Of a stretch of DNA of 20,279 nt, positions 1 through 6,569 are shown piece by piece. The first letter of the stretch is position 1. Each line of letters opens with the position of its first letter. Below the pieces are notes generated by a model. It had not been told where the DNA came from. It worked only from the letters and a program-made list of their open reading frames with translations, and did no database searches. The position numbers were made by a program, and so were the translations under genes. This stretch comes from a virus, in the IMG/VR virus record IMGVR_UViG_3300024518_001849, positions 1 through 20,279 of that record. The stretch is one strand, 5' to 3'.

Positions 1-110
1 TTATCTATGAGTATGGTGACCTCAAATTTACCAACTTTACCGCTAAAAACAGACCTTTGAAATACGCTGGGGAAATTCAATCGTATATTTTCAAGTTTTA
101 TTCTATTCAT
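1..110 (-). CDS. DUF2815-like ssDNA-binding protein, N-terminus only (partial)
   Basis: The first 36 codons of a minus-strand gene start with ATG at 110 and run off the left edge with no stop. The start IRLNFPSVF followed by a short Lys/Gly stretch and FEVTILID fits the N-terminus of the DUF2815 family, phage proteins annotated as single-stranded DNA-binding (seen: residues; known: family pattern; inferred: function). A Shine-Dalgarno-like AAAGGATG lies just upstream. The next gene upstream in transcription order encodes a DUF2800 nuclease-like protein, and DUF2800-DUF2815 is a familiar phage pair, which supports the call. The gene has its own promoter and a long leader hairpin (137-251), so it may be made at higher level than the rest of the operon. 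The C-terminal part cannot be assessed. Confidence 0.7.
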   Translation of the reverse strand, partial: MNRIKLENIRLNFPSVFQRSVFSGKVGKFEVTILID

Positions 111-136
111 AATTTCATCCTTTATCTTATCTAATT

Positions 137-200
137 AAAATATGCTGGGGGTCACCTAGTAGATGTGGGCAGGTACATACGATGACCCCCAGCATATTTT
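137..200 (-). other. Perfect 18-bp inverted repeat, leader hairpin of the DUF2815-like gene
   Basis: AAAATATGCTGGGGGTCA (137-154) is the exact reverse complement of 183-200, with a 28-base loop. In the minus direction it lies between promoter P1 (223-251) and the ribosome binding site of the gene starting at 110, so the RNA would carry it in its 5' leader. The stem ends in AUAUUUUAAUU, not a classic U-run, and the loop is large, so a simple terminator is possible but not the best fit. A similar G-run hairpin ending in TATTTTAAT follows promoter P4 (7011-7059). Confidence 0.8.
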
Positions 201-222
201 AACGTGACACACATGCACATCT

Positions 223-251
223 TTTATATCACACATATCACATATTGTCAA
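223..251 (-). promoter_or_regulatory. Promoter P1 (minus strand)
   Basis: On the minus strand TTGACA (246-251) and TATAAA (223-228) are separated by exactly 17 bases, close to the sigma-70 consensus. It lies in the 148-base gap between the DUF2800 and DUF2815 genes and points into the latter. The stretch TTGACAATRTGTGATATGT is shared with the plus-strand promoter at 6570, suggesting common regulation. Confidence 0.75.
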
Positions 252-258
252 CTGTATT

Positions 259-1410
259 TTAAAATAAATCAACTATTTTGTCCACTGTAACACCCTTTCT
301 AACGTCATCTTGTCTCACCGCCTGCAGTTTGGCTTGAGGTTTGACCGTAAAATTACTCACAAAATCCTTATCTAACAGTTTGTCAGCTTGAGTGACACCT
401 ATAAAACTCTTTTTATAAGCTTCTTCACCTAATTTTTCATATACCGCTGACTCAGCACCGTCTACCCAAATTCTGGAACTTCTACCCTCCACGAGTTTAT
501 AACCTTCAAATGTGCCACCTCCAATCAATGTACCATACACATCGTTGTAGACCGATTTCAAGAACTTTTCAATCATAACTTTATTGTCTAAAATTCTTCT
601 CTTATCGTCATCACTCAGCATCAAACTGTCAACGTCTTGTGTCAAGTCTTCTAAATCACTGCATAACACATCCTCAACATATTGCCCTAACACGTTGCAA
701 TCTGATTGAGCTAAACACCAGTGGCATTGCTTAGCCCCAGCATTCCTTACGGGGTTACTCACTAAAGTCAATTTAACTCTAGCTTTAACACACTCCGCCC
801 ACTCCAATAATTCTTTTGTTGACACCTCCCACTTACTGTAGTTTACACGTCTCGGTTGGACAATGTGTATAGTTATATGACTCACCTTGTCATATAGGAA
901 ATCAAAATCGTTGAGACAACCCAAAGCATACAACATGCATTGCGTGTTATTCTCAGCTTGTACTAATGTCATACCATACTTCAAGTCGAATATGTGTATA
1001 TCACCATCGTTCAATATAGCGTAGTCACATGTTCCGAAACCGTCTTTTGCCAAATGGTTATAGTTAACTCTAACCTCAGACAATGCTAACGAACTTTTAT
1101 CTTGAAAACTGTAAACGTAATCTAAGTAACTTTGTACGTGACGACACATCTCCCTTGAAATCGAACCTACGTCATTCTTTTCCATCTCGTCTATAACGTT
1201 AACGTCTGTAGTTAAATCAGACACCTCACTATCTATAAAATGTACAGCTTCTTTACCTGAGGTGATACACTCATCCGCCAACATGTGGGCTAACGTACCT
1301 TCTAAGGCAAATATTGATGACGAGTTGTCATAACTCTCACACGCCTTTATTGACCCGGGACAATTTAACCAACGGCTGGAACCTGACGCACTGTGTTTGG
1401 AGTGGGACAC
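259..1410 (-). CDS. DUF2800 family PD-(D/E)XK nuclease-like protein with predicted Fe-S cluster
   Basis: A 383-aa protein that reads as DUF2800, phage relatives of the Cas4/AddB RecB-type nucleases. Visible: the N-terminal SASGSSRWLNCPGS with Cys17, then EGTLAH (37-42); a GTCD motif with Asp129; the DLK core (142-144); a motif IV Gln157/Tyr161; and the C-terminal CHWC-x5-C (Cys229, 232, 238). One distant N-terminal Cys plus C-x2-C-x5-C is the Fe-S pattern of Cas4/AddB, so a 4Fe-4S cluster is likely (inference). The start is GTG at 1410, with AGGAG ten bases upstream inside the end of the preceding gene. The expected role is DNA end processing during replication or recombination together with the DUF2815-like protein. 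The substrate is unknown. Confidence 0.8.
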   Translation of the reverse strand: MSHSKHSASGSSRWLNCPGSIKACESYDNSSSIFALEGTLAHMLADECITSGKEAVHFIDSEVSDLTTDVNVIDEMEKNDVGSISREMCRHVQSYLDYVYSFQDKSSLALSEVRVNYNHLAKDGFGTCDYAILNDGDIHIFDLKYGMTLVQAENNTQCMLYALGCLNDFDFLYDKVSHITIHIVQPRRVNYSKWEVSTKELLEWAECVKARVKLTLVSNPVRNAGAKQCHWCLAQSDCNVLGQYVEDVLCSDLEDLTQDVDSLMLSDDDKRRILDNKVMIEKFLKSVYNDVYGTLIGGGTFEGYKLVEGRSSRIWVDGAESAVYEKLGEEAYKKSFIGVTQADKLLDKDFVSNFTVKPQAKLQAVRQDDVRKGVTVDKIVDLF

Positions 1411-1415
1411 GATAA

Positions 1416-1601
1416 CTATTCTCCTGTAGATGTGGATGTAGAATAGTCTTTCAATAACTCCACCACACCAGTGTAACCGTTATCAACCGCTATGCAATAA
1501 GCCTGTCTAAATGCCTTATCCATAACTTGAAAGTTAGTATCTCCAACTTGTTCAATCATATCATCAAGTAACTCTAACGATAGTGGTTTTAATTCACTCA
1601 A
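1416..1601 (-). CDS. 61-aa ankyrin-like fragment protein
   Basis: A small protein whose second half (AYCIAVDNGYTGVVELLKDY, then STSTSTGE) reads like one ankyrin-type helix pair. It resembles the C-terminus of the upstream ankyrin protein, and both genes end in the same 12 bases, ACAGGAGAATA(A/G), encoding Thr-Gly-Glu-stop. That element also supplies the ribosome binding site of the next gene. The likely start is TTG at 1601, seven bases after AGGAG; an in-frame Met occurs at residue 15. It lies two bases after the ankyrin gene and five before the DUF2800 gene. Function unknown; it probably arose by partial duplication of its neighbour (inference). Confidence 0.6.
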   Translation of the reverse strand: MSELKPLSLELLDDMIEQVGDTNFQVMDKAFRQAYCIAVDNGYTGVVELLKDYSTSTSTGE

Positions 1602-1603
1602 AA

Positions 1604-2137
1604 TTATTCTCCTGTTTCTGTAGGTAGGGAACTCTTCAACAATTTCAACATCTCGAAATCACCATTACCCAACGCCGATCGATAACAGAAGTTTCCACGT
1701 ACGCTCTCACTTGTGCAACCTTTTTCTAACAGCAACTTTACAATGTCAATATTCCTCATCTCAACAGCACACAATAGTGCAGAATTTTGGACAGATACGC
1801 AATCACTATAAGGTAGTATCAATTCTACAATGGTCACCTTACCCGTCTCAACTGCAGTGCGTAAAAAACGAGATTCCAAATCCGAGGTAGAAAAATCCAA
1901 CTCGTTCAACACCATTTCAACAACCTTAGGTATTCTAGAGGATATGGCACACTCTAACACTTGTTCAGCTAACTCCTCATAGTCATCAAAGTATCGTGAG
2001 GTAACCTCATATAACATTGATTCCACCACTGATATATCTGCCTCGTAACATGCTGTAACGAGGTCAATTTTAAAATCTATCTCCCTCTTTTCTTGTAACA
2101 TTTCTTGCAGCATGTCGTTGAAATCTAAATCATCCAT
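1604..2137 (-). CDS. Ankyrin-repeat protein
   Basis: A 177-aa protein with about five degenerate ankyrin-like helix pairs: LVTACYEADISVVESML, VLECAISSRIPKVVEMVL, FLRTAVETGKVTIVELIL, ALLCAVEMRNIDIVKLLLEKG and YRSALGNGDFEMLKLLKSS. Ankyrin repeats are protein-binding scaffolds; no catalytic domain is visible, so it may bind a host or phage protein. The start chosen is ATG at 2137: AAAGGG lies nine bases upstream, and the frame then clears the upstream gene, whereas the longer frame beginning at 2224 would overlap it by 73 bases. An acidic start (MDDLDFNDML) precedes the repeats. The partner is unknown. A role against host defence is possible but only a guess. Confidence 0.7.
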   Translation of the reverse strand: MDDLDFNDMLQEMLQEKREIDFKIDLVTACYEADISVVESMLYEVTSRYFDDYEELAEQVLECAISSRIPKVVEMVLNELDFSTSDLESRFLRTAVETGKVTIVELILPYSDCVSVQNSALLCAVEMRNIDIVKLLLEKGCTSESVRGNFCYRSALGNGDFEMLKLLKSSLPTETGE

Positions 2138-2151
2138 GACTATAAACCCTT

Positions 2152-2739
2152 TTAGTTTGTAGTGTTGTGAATCAATTTGGCACGAAATTCTTCCAGAATT
2201 TTCATTTTGATGTTGCAAACCCAAATTTCTAACAGTTCTACAACTTCTTTGATTTCACTGAAAGGTGGGATTAAACAAATTGAGTCTCTGATATCAATAA
2301 CTCCACCCATGTATATTGCATCAAAATTTACTCTAATTTCAACAGCTTCACCTTTCATCACAGGGTCCAAAGACAACTCTCGGGGATTACTCAACTTCAA
2401 AAACGTGTTATCATCAACTAACCTAACGCTTAAATAGCAAAAAATTTGGTTCCACATGTCAGCCCTACTACTACTTAACTCCGTTGACTCGGTGACAGGA
2501 TTAAAAGATCCTTCACGTTCATCACCATACGTTAGGATTCGACCATGAGTTGAATTCATGTTAGAATATTCAAAGGCATCACTAATGTTAGAATATTCAA
2601 AGGCATCACTAATGTTAGAATATTCAAAGGCATCACTAATATCACAACCTTTGGGGGCGTAATTACGTATGTAGTTAGTTATCAAATCTGACAACTTGTC
2701 ACTTGAAATACTACCATATTTGAACTCTATTTTAAACAT
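2152..2739 (-). CDS. Hypothetical protein with three identical 9-residue repeats
   Basis: A 195-aa protein of unknown family. The start is ATG at 2739, with AAGGAG seven bases upstream overlapping the end of the previous gene. Near residues 34-60 the motif ISDAFEYSN occurs three times in a row, encoded by identical 27-bp units. The C-terminal half is a mix of predicted strands and a final helix (about 165-190, EIKEVVELLEIWV). There is no signal peptide, membrane segment or recognisable active site. It sits between a coiled-coil protein and the ankyrin protein in the replication-side operon. No function is proposed. Confidence 0.7.
   Translation of the reverse strand: MFKIEFKYGSISSDKLSDLITNYIRNYAPKGCDISDAFEYSNISDAFEYSNISDAFEYSNMNSTHGRILTYGDEREGSFNPVTESTELSSSRADMWNQIFCYLSVRLVDDNTFLKLSNPRELSLDPVMKGEAVEIRVNFDAIYMGGVIDIRDSICLIPPFSEIKEVVELLEIWVCNIKMKILEEFRAKLIHNTTN
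2560..2640 (-). repeat. Three perfect tandem copies of a 27-bp unit (in-frame)
   Basis: Units at 2560-2586, 2587-2613 and 2614-2640 are identical; each starts GTTAGAATATTC on the plus strand and encodes ISDAFEYSN on the minus strand. Copy number can change without breaking the frame. Perfect identity suggests recent expansion. Confidence 0.97.
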
Positions 2740-2750
2740 AACTAAACTCC

Positions 2751-3128
2751 TTACATTTTAGAAACCCGTGCGTAAAAAATATCACGACTACTGGGCTTCA
2801 ACTCTGACAAAGATGACACTTTAAAATCGTCATTCAACATATCTTTCAACGATTGTTTGTCTACACCTTCAGCTATTTTTAACTTAGCTAACTTTTGCAC
2901 TTCTTCTAATGTTTTACTATCAAACTTACCAAGTTTATCGTCTTCCGTGGTATCTACCCCCATAATCGACGAACCTTCGTCAACTTCCGTTGGTTCTACA
3001 CGTTCACCACCCTCAACCGCAATCTCAATATCAATTGCATTCTCAATCGTTGAGCAAAGTTTTTCCATTGTTTCGTGGAATTTTTCCAACGATACAGTTA
3101 GTTTTTTTATTTCACTTTCTATTGACAT
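2751..3128 (-). CDS. Hypothetical coiled-coil protein, first gene of the minus-strand operon
   Basis: A 125-aa protein. Residues 1-35 (EIKKLTVSLEKFHETMEKL) form a likely coiled coil. An acidic, low-complexity linker follows. The last 55 residues (TLEEVQKLAKLKIAEGVDKQ, then LSELKPSSRDIFYARVSKM) resemble a small helical module that I associate with accessory proteins in phage DUF2800/DUF2815 gene neighbourhoods (weak recollection). The start is ATG at 3128, with AGAGGAT upstream. It is transcribed from promoter P2 (3272-3300) with a leader of about 135 bases. Function unknown; oligomerisation through the coil is likely. Confidence 0.65.
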   Translation of the reverse strand: MSIESEIKKLTVSLEKFHETMEKLCSTIENAIDIEIAVEGGERVEPTEVDEGSSIMGVDTTEDDKLGKFDSKTLEEVQKLAKLKIAEGVDKQSLKDMLNDDFKVSSLSELKPSSRDIFYARVSKM

Positions 3129-3271
3129 GATTTCTAATCCTCTATTTGTGATTCACTTATGATGCCGACAGGTAGGGAGAGTGATGGAGAGGTTACCAAT
3201 CTAAATTGCAACTACTTTGGAGGCATAAACAACTTAGGAGTATCCAACCATCAACCTATCGACATTGAACA

Positions 3272-3300
3272 GTTATAGGGTTATATTTTACTATTGTCAA
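3272..3300 (-). promoter_or_regulatory. Promoter P2 for the minus-strand operon
   Basis: On the minus strand TTGACA (3295-3300) and TATAAC (3272-3277) are 17 bases apart, a near-consensus sigma-70 promoter. Transcription would begin near 3265 and reach the coiled-coil gene at 3128. The divergent plus-strand promoter and palindrome lie directly upstream. Confidence 0.75.
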
Positions 3301-3315
3301 TATTAAATGTGACAT

Positions 3316-3334
3316 ATGTAAATTGTATTTACAT
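3316..3334. promoter_or_regulatory. 19-bp palindromic operator candidate
   Basis: ATGTAAAT-TGT-ATTTACAT has perfect 8-bp arms. It covers the -35 hexamer of the plus-strand promoter (3328-3333) and lies about 15 bases upstream of the -35 of P2, so a bound protein could control both directions. The 68-aa helix-turn-helix protein encoded next door is the obvious candidate ligand (inference). Confidence 0.6.
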
Positions 3335-3356
3335 TACTGTGAACAAGTGTTACCTT
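3328..3356 (+). promoter_or_regulatory. Weak promoter for the HTH and primase-helicase genes
   Basis: TTTACA (3328-3333), a 17-base spacer and TACCTT (3351-3356). The -10 matches only in part, so it may need activation. The palindrome at 3316-3334 overlaps the -35. A TATATT at 3369-3374 is an alternative -10 without a good -35. Confidence 0.4.
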
Positions 3357-3394
3357 TCTAAACTTACTTATATTAATGCAAACAAGGTGTGATT

Positions 3395-3601
3395 ATGACT
3401 ACTAGACCGCTAATGACTTTGAATCAAATTAAAATAGGGCTCAAAGATATACGCTTCCATTCCGTAACACAAGCAACCAACTTGAGTTATCCCACATTAC
3501 AAAGGTTAGCTAAAGGTGAAGCTAACAACTATACATTGGAAACTTTGACCAAGATATCCGATTATTTATGGGATAGAAAAGAAGCCGTAGATATTGATTA
3601 A
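3395..3601 (+). CDS. Small helix-turn-helix protein (Cro/XRE-like regulator)
   Basis: A 68-aa protein. The core ATNLSYPTLQRLAKG, then NYTLETLTKISDYL, has the spacing of an XRE/Cro-type DNA-binding helix-turn-helix: a turn at NLSY, a recognition helix PTLQRLAKGE, and a supporting helix LETLTKISDYL. It lacks the C-terminal oligomerisation/peptidase domain of CI-type repressors. The start chosen is ATG at 3395, with AAGG seven bases upstream; an in-frame GTG at 3389 overlaps that site. It lies between the divergent control region and the primase gene (23-base gap), so it probably regulates this switch region and may autoregulate. Confidence 0.7.
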   Translation: MTTRPLMTLNQIKIGLKDIRFHSVTQATNLSYPTLQRLAKGEANNYTLETLTKISDYLWDRKEAVDID

Positions 3602-3624
3602 TTATAAAATCTAGGTTAAAACCG

Positions 3625-5958
3625 ATGGTAAATAAGCATATTGTAAACGAATACCTAGATAATGACAAAACTCTTACCCTGCTACAAAACAACACTAAGA
3701 AGTTAGTAAGAAAAGATTTGCTTCCCAAAACAATAACCAAGGAGGTGTTGCACAAGTACAAAGGTAACTTGGCATGGGTATTGGGTATGAACGATTTGGT
3801 AGTGGATGTTGACCCTAGAAACGGGGGTTTTGAAGGTTTCGACAAACTGAAATCACATATCAAAGAACATGACCCACATCTTGAGCTAGAACCTACAGTA
3901 TACACCGCACAAGGGGGGTTTCACATATACTTATCAATTCCCACAAACTATCAAGGTGAGCGATATAGGAAGGAATTGAAAGATTATGAGGGGGTTGAGT
4001 TCATAACCTCAGGTCTTAGATGTCTGATTGCTGGTTGTGAAACAGAAAAAGGTAGTTACACATGGGGTGATGACTTAACAGGTGGGTTCACACAAGAGAT
4101 TGCTCCTAACTCCATAATGTCACTAATCACCAGAAGTGACGAACCAGTAACCAAACCTGTAACTAATTATGATAAACCCACTTCAAAAAAGGTTGAAGGG
4201 TGGTTAGATACCCTAGACCCGTCCACAGATTATAACACTTGGCTCAATGTGGGTATGGCACTGCATAATTGGGACAGTGAAAACGGTTGTGACTTGTGGG
4301 TTAATTGGTCTAAGTATGGTGACAATTACGAGGTTGGAGTATGTGATGACAAGTGGAAAAGCTTCAAATCGGATTCCGAAAATGGGGTGACTATAGGCAC
4401 TATATCGCATATGGCTAAAGAAGGTCGTTACGATGAGTTGACCCAGAGGGTGGACGACTACATATCTAAGATAAACAAAGCTAACCAGAAAGAAATTGAA
4501 TTGAATATAATACCCAAAATAAAAAGTTGCGGGTTTAATGGGACAGATTTGGAAAAATTATGCCTATCTATAAAAGATAAATATAAATCCTTTGGTTCAC
4601 CCATAGGAATAGCACATATAAGAAAATTATTAGTGAACAATGTGCAAAAGTTGGATGATGTGGTACCTGCATGGTGTAACAAGTGGTTGCACGTGAATTC
4701 GCACGACCAGTTTGTGAACATGGATACGAGAGAATGTTACAGTTACTCATCTTTCAATCAAGTCAACGGTAAGTTTGTCCCACGGGGTGGCGGAGGTCAC
4801 AAACCTTCAGCCTCCAAATTCACGGCAGATGGTGGATTGATACAACAAGTGTCGTCTATAACATACCTACCCACATATAACGGGGCTATATGTCAGATTG
4901 ATGGTAAGAAGTTATTCAACACATTCAATCCGAAATCAATACCCAAGGAAGCTGCTGAATTAACTGAAGGAGGTAAACAATATGTAGAAATGTTGGTAAA
5001 TCACATCAACATGATTATAGGGACAAAAGAAGACTCAAAAATATTTATAGAATGGTTGGCACATCAAGTACAACACCCGGGTAAAAAGATTTTGTGGTCA
5101 CCCCTAATACAAGGAGTGCAAGGGATAGGTAAGTCATTCTTTGGAAATATATTACGTCAATGCCTTGGTGACGCAAACGTTGGGGTCATAGGCCCAAAAG
5201 ATATCGCATCAGATTTCAACCAGTGGGCAACAGGCGTGTGCGTAAACATAATAGAGGAATTGAAAATATCCGGTAAAAATAGATTTGAAGCTGCAAACGC
5301 TTTGAAACCTTTAATAACTGAACCAATAATCCCCGTGCATGCGAAGAATGTAAATCTATACAACACATACAACACCTGCAACTACATAGTGTTTACAAAC
5401 TACAAGGATGCCATCCCCTTGGAGTATGGAGATAGGAGATGGTGGATAATATTCTCAAAATTAGAATCCGACAGTGATTTAATAAAGAACTTTGGCAAAA
5501 GCACTGAAGACTATTTTGATGAATTGTTCGAGGGTTTAGGTAAGTATTCAAGTGAAGTTAGATTGTGGTTGTTAGACCATAAAATAAGCGACGAATTTAT
5601 GAAAATTAAAAAAGCCCCCATGACATCACACAAGAGAATCATGATAGCAACTGAAGAATCTGCCAACGATGGTTATGTGGAAGTTAGAAACGTCATAGAT
5701 GATGGTGGAGACTACTATAATAAAAAAATAATAGCTTCTGAAAACTTATGGTTAGATATGATAATGCTTCACCCAGACGTATCATTGAATAATAGAAGTA
5801 AGAACATGATACTAAAACGGTTGGGGTATCTGAACATACGTAGTCGATTCCGTGTCGATGGTGAACTAAAAAGTATTTGGGCAAAGTATGATTATTCCGA
5901 TGATGAGATAAGAGAATCTCTATCAAAAGCCTCCCCGAATGACGGATTTTTACTATAA
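3625..5958 (+). CDS. Primase-polymerase / SF3 (D5-like) helicase fusion
   Basis: A 777-aa replication protein. N-terminal primase-polymerase domain: LVVDVDPRNGG carries the paired catalytic Asp61 and Asp63, and GGFHIY (about 97-102) carries the nucleotide-binding His100. Residues about 189-270 (WLDTLDPSTDYNTWLNVGMAL, ending SHMAKEGRYD) look like a PriCT-type linker domain. The helicase half has Walker A GVQGIGKS (497-504), an acidic Walker B VNIIEEL with Glu544/Glu545, a sensor-like IVFTNYKDAIP and the DRRWW motif typical of DUF5906/D5-type phage helicases. It is expected to unwind the origin and prime synthesis. The adjacent repeat array at 5979-6454 is the likely target. Start ATG 3625 has only a weak ribosome site. 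Confidence 0.88.
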   Translation: MVNKHIVNEYLDNDKTLTLLQNNTKKLVRKDLLPKTITKEVLHKYKGNLAWVLGMNDLVVDVDPRNGGFEGFDKLKSHIKEHDPHLELEPTVYTAQGGFHIYLSIPTNYQGERYRKELKDYEGVEFITSGLRCLIAGCETEKGSYTWGDDLTGGFTQEIAPNSIMSLITRSDEPVTKPVTNYDKPTSKKVEGWLDTLDPSTDYNTWLNVGMALHNWDSENGCDLWVNWSKYGDNYEVGVCDDKWKSFKSDSENGVTIGTISHMAKEGRYDELTQRVDDYISKINKANQKEIELNIIPKIKSCGFNGTDLEKLCLSIKDKYKSFGSPIGIAHIRKLLVNNVQKLDDVVPAWCNKWLHVNSHDQFVNMDTRECYSYSSFNQVNGKFVPRGGGGHKPSASKFTADGGLIQQVSSITYLPTYNGAICQIDGKKLFNTFNPKSIPKEAAELTEGGKQYVEMLVNHINMIIGTKEDSKIFIEWLAHQVQHPGKKILWSPLIQGVQGIGKSFFGNILRQCLGDANVGVIGPKDIASDFNQWATGVCVNIIEELKISGKNRFEAANALKPLITEPIIPVHAKNVNLYNTYNTCNYIVFTNYKDAIPLEYGDRRWWIIFSKLESDSDLIKNFGKSTEDYFDELFEGLGKYSSEVRLWLLDHKISDEFMKIKKAPMTSHKRIMIATEESANDGYVEVRNVIDDGGDYYNKKIIASENLWLDMIMLHPDVSLNNRSKNMILKRLGYLNIRSRFRVDGELKSIWAKYDYSDDEIRESLSKASPNDGFLL

Positions 5959-6023
5959 TCAACTACAACCTCCACTACTGTTCGTAAACTATCGTTAATC
6001 CGAACATTAAACAATCAATAGTA

Positions 6024-6155
6024 GTTAATGTTCGAATAACTTTTTTACGAACAGCGTTAACAATTCAAATATCGCAAAAAAACCAACTGTTCGGATTAAA
6101 TCCACATTCCGAACAGGTAATTATCTGTTCGTAAAAAAGTTATTCGAACATTAAC
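6024..6155. repeat. Perfect 31-bp inverted repeat within the array
   Basis: 6024-6054 is the exact reverse complement of 6125-6155; each arm carries one inverted motif pair with a 13-base spacer. A further six bases (TCAATA) match outside, after a 3-base gap. The pair at 6087-6116 (CTGTTCGGA / TCCGAACAG) lies in the loop. 6001-6010 is also complementary to 6025-6034, so alternative cruciforms are possible. Confidence 0.95.
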
Positions 6156-6272
6156 TATTGAAGTTAACGTTTGAAGTGTTCGGAATGTGAAAACACTTCG
6201 AACACTTATTTAACAATTGGTTACGTTAACCTGTCAGTTGTGTGAATTGTCAATATGCAACCGGTAAGTGTT

Positions 6273-6293
6273 TTCTATTGCAAAACAATAGAA
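6273..6293. other. Small hairpin in the array region
   Basis: TTCTATTG, loop CAAAA, CAATAGAA: a perfect 8-bp stem in a stretch otherwise free of the TGTTCG motif. Role unknown. Confidence 0.5.
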
Positions 6294-6390
6294 TTCTATT
6301 TCGAACAGGTTATTATCAGGTAGAATCAATAACTTGAGCTATTGTGTTCGGAATGTTCGGAATAAACGTCACTTTACTGAGATATATAGG

Positions 6391-6407
6391 AATTTTTTTA
6401 TTTTTTT
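6391..6407 (+). other. T7-A-T7 tract, possible DNA unwinding element
   Basis: Two runs of seven T separated by one A (6393-6407), between the direct motif pairs at 6345-6359 and 6440-6454. An easily melted tract flanked by repeated binding sites is what origins commonly contain; here it is inference. Confidence 0.45.
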
Positions 6408-6569
6408 GTAGTACACTGTATCCCGATTTGCAGTTATTCCGAACACTTCGAACAGTTGACTTTGAACTTTTGTTGAACGATAAGGAATTAATAGATTTGG
6501 CGTGTTGTAAAGTTTACTCCACAACTAAACTTTTTGGTGTTATGGAGTAAAATGATATTGAATATGTGA

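Larger units (their letters stand above)
5979..6454. repeat. Fifteen-copy TGTTCG/CGAACA array, candidate replication origin
   Basis: The plus-strand form TGTTCG starts at 5979, 6029, 6088, 6126, 6177, 6345 and 6354; the reverse form CGAACA starts at 6001, 6048, 6110, 6145, 6199, 6302, 6440 and 6449. The first ten alternate in orientation and form five inverted pairs with spacers of 16, 13, 16, 13 and 16 bases. The last four are two direct pairs nine bases apart. Less than one copy is expected by chance in this length. The position directly after the primase-helicase gene suggests an initiator-bound origin (inference); a repressor array is the alternative. Confidence 0.85.

Noticed and set aside
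2177-2437. 86-codon plus-strand frame
   Set aside because: Antisense to the 195-aa minus-strand gene; no ribosome site, and it ends without relation to neighbours.
3522-3905. 127-codon minus-strand frame opposite the start of the primase-helicase gene
   Set aside because: Shadow of two well-supported plus-strand genes; no recognisable sequence.
6301-6345. tRNA or att-like core suggested by TTCGAAC
   Set aside because: No acceptor, D or anticodon stems can be built around any copy, and no integrase gene is visible.
5979-6454. LexA/SOS boxes (GTTCG and CGAAC resemble Gram-positive or alphaproteobacterial LexA half-sites)
   Set aside because: The close GTTC-N5-GTTC and widely spaced inverted pairs do not match the CGAAC-N4-GTTCG or GTTC-N7-GTTC layouts, and fifteen copies are too many for a LexA operator.
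5979-6454. CRISPR array
   Set aside because: The repeated unit is six to ten bases, in both orientations, with irregular and non-unique spacers.
6344-6550. 68-codon plus-strand reading frame beginning MFGMFGINV
   Set aside because: It lies over the repeat array, starts within two direct TGTTCGGAA copies, has no ribosome site and an unlikely composition; best explained as a chance open frame.
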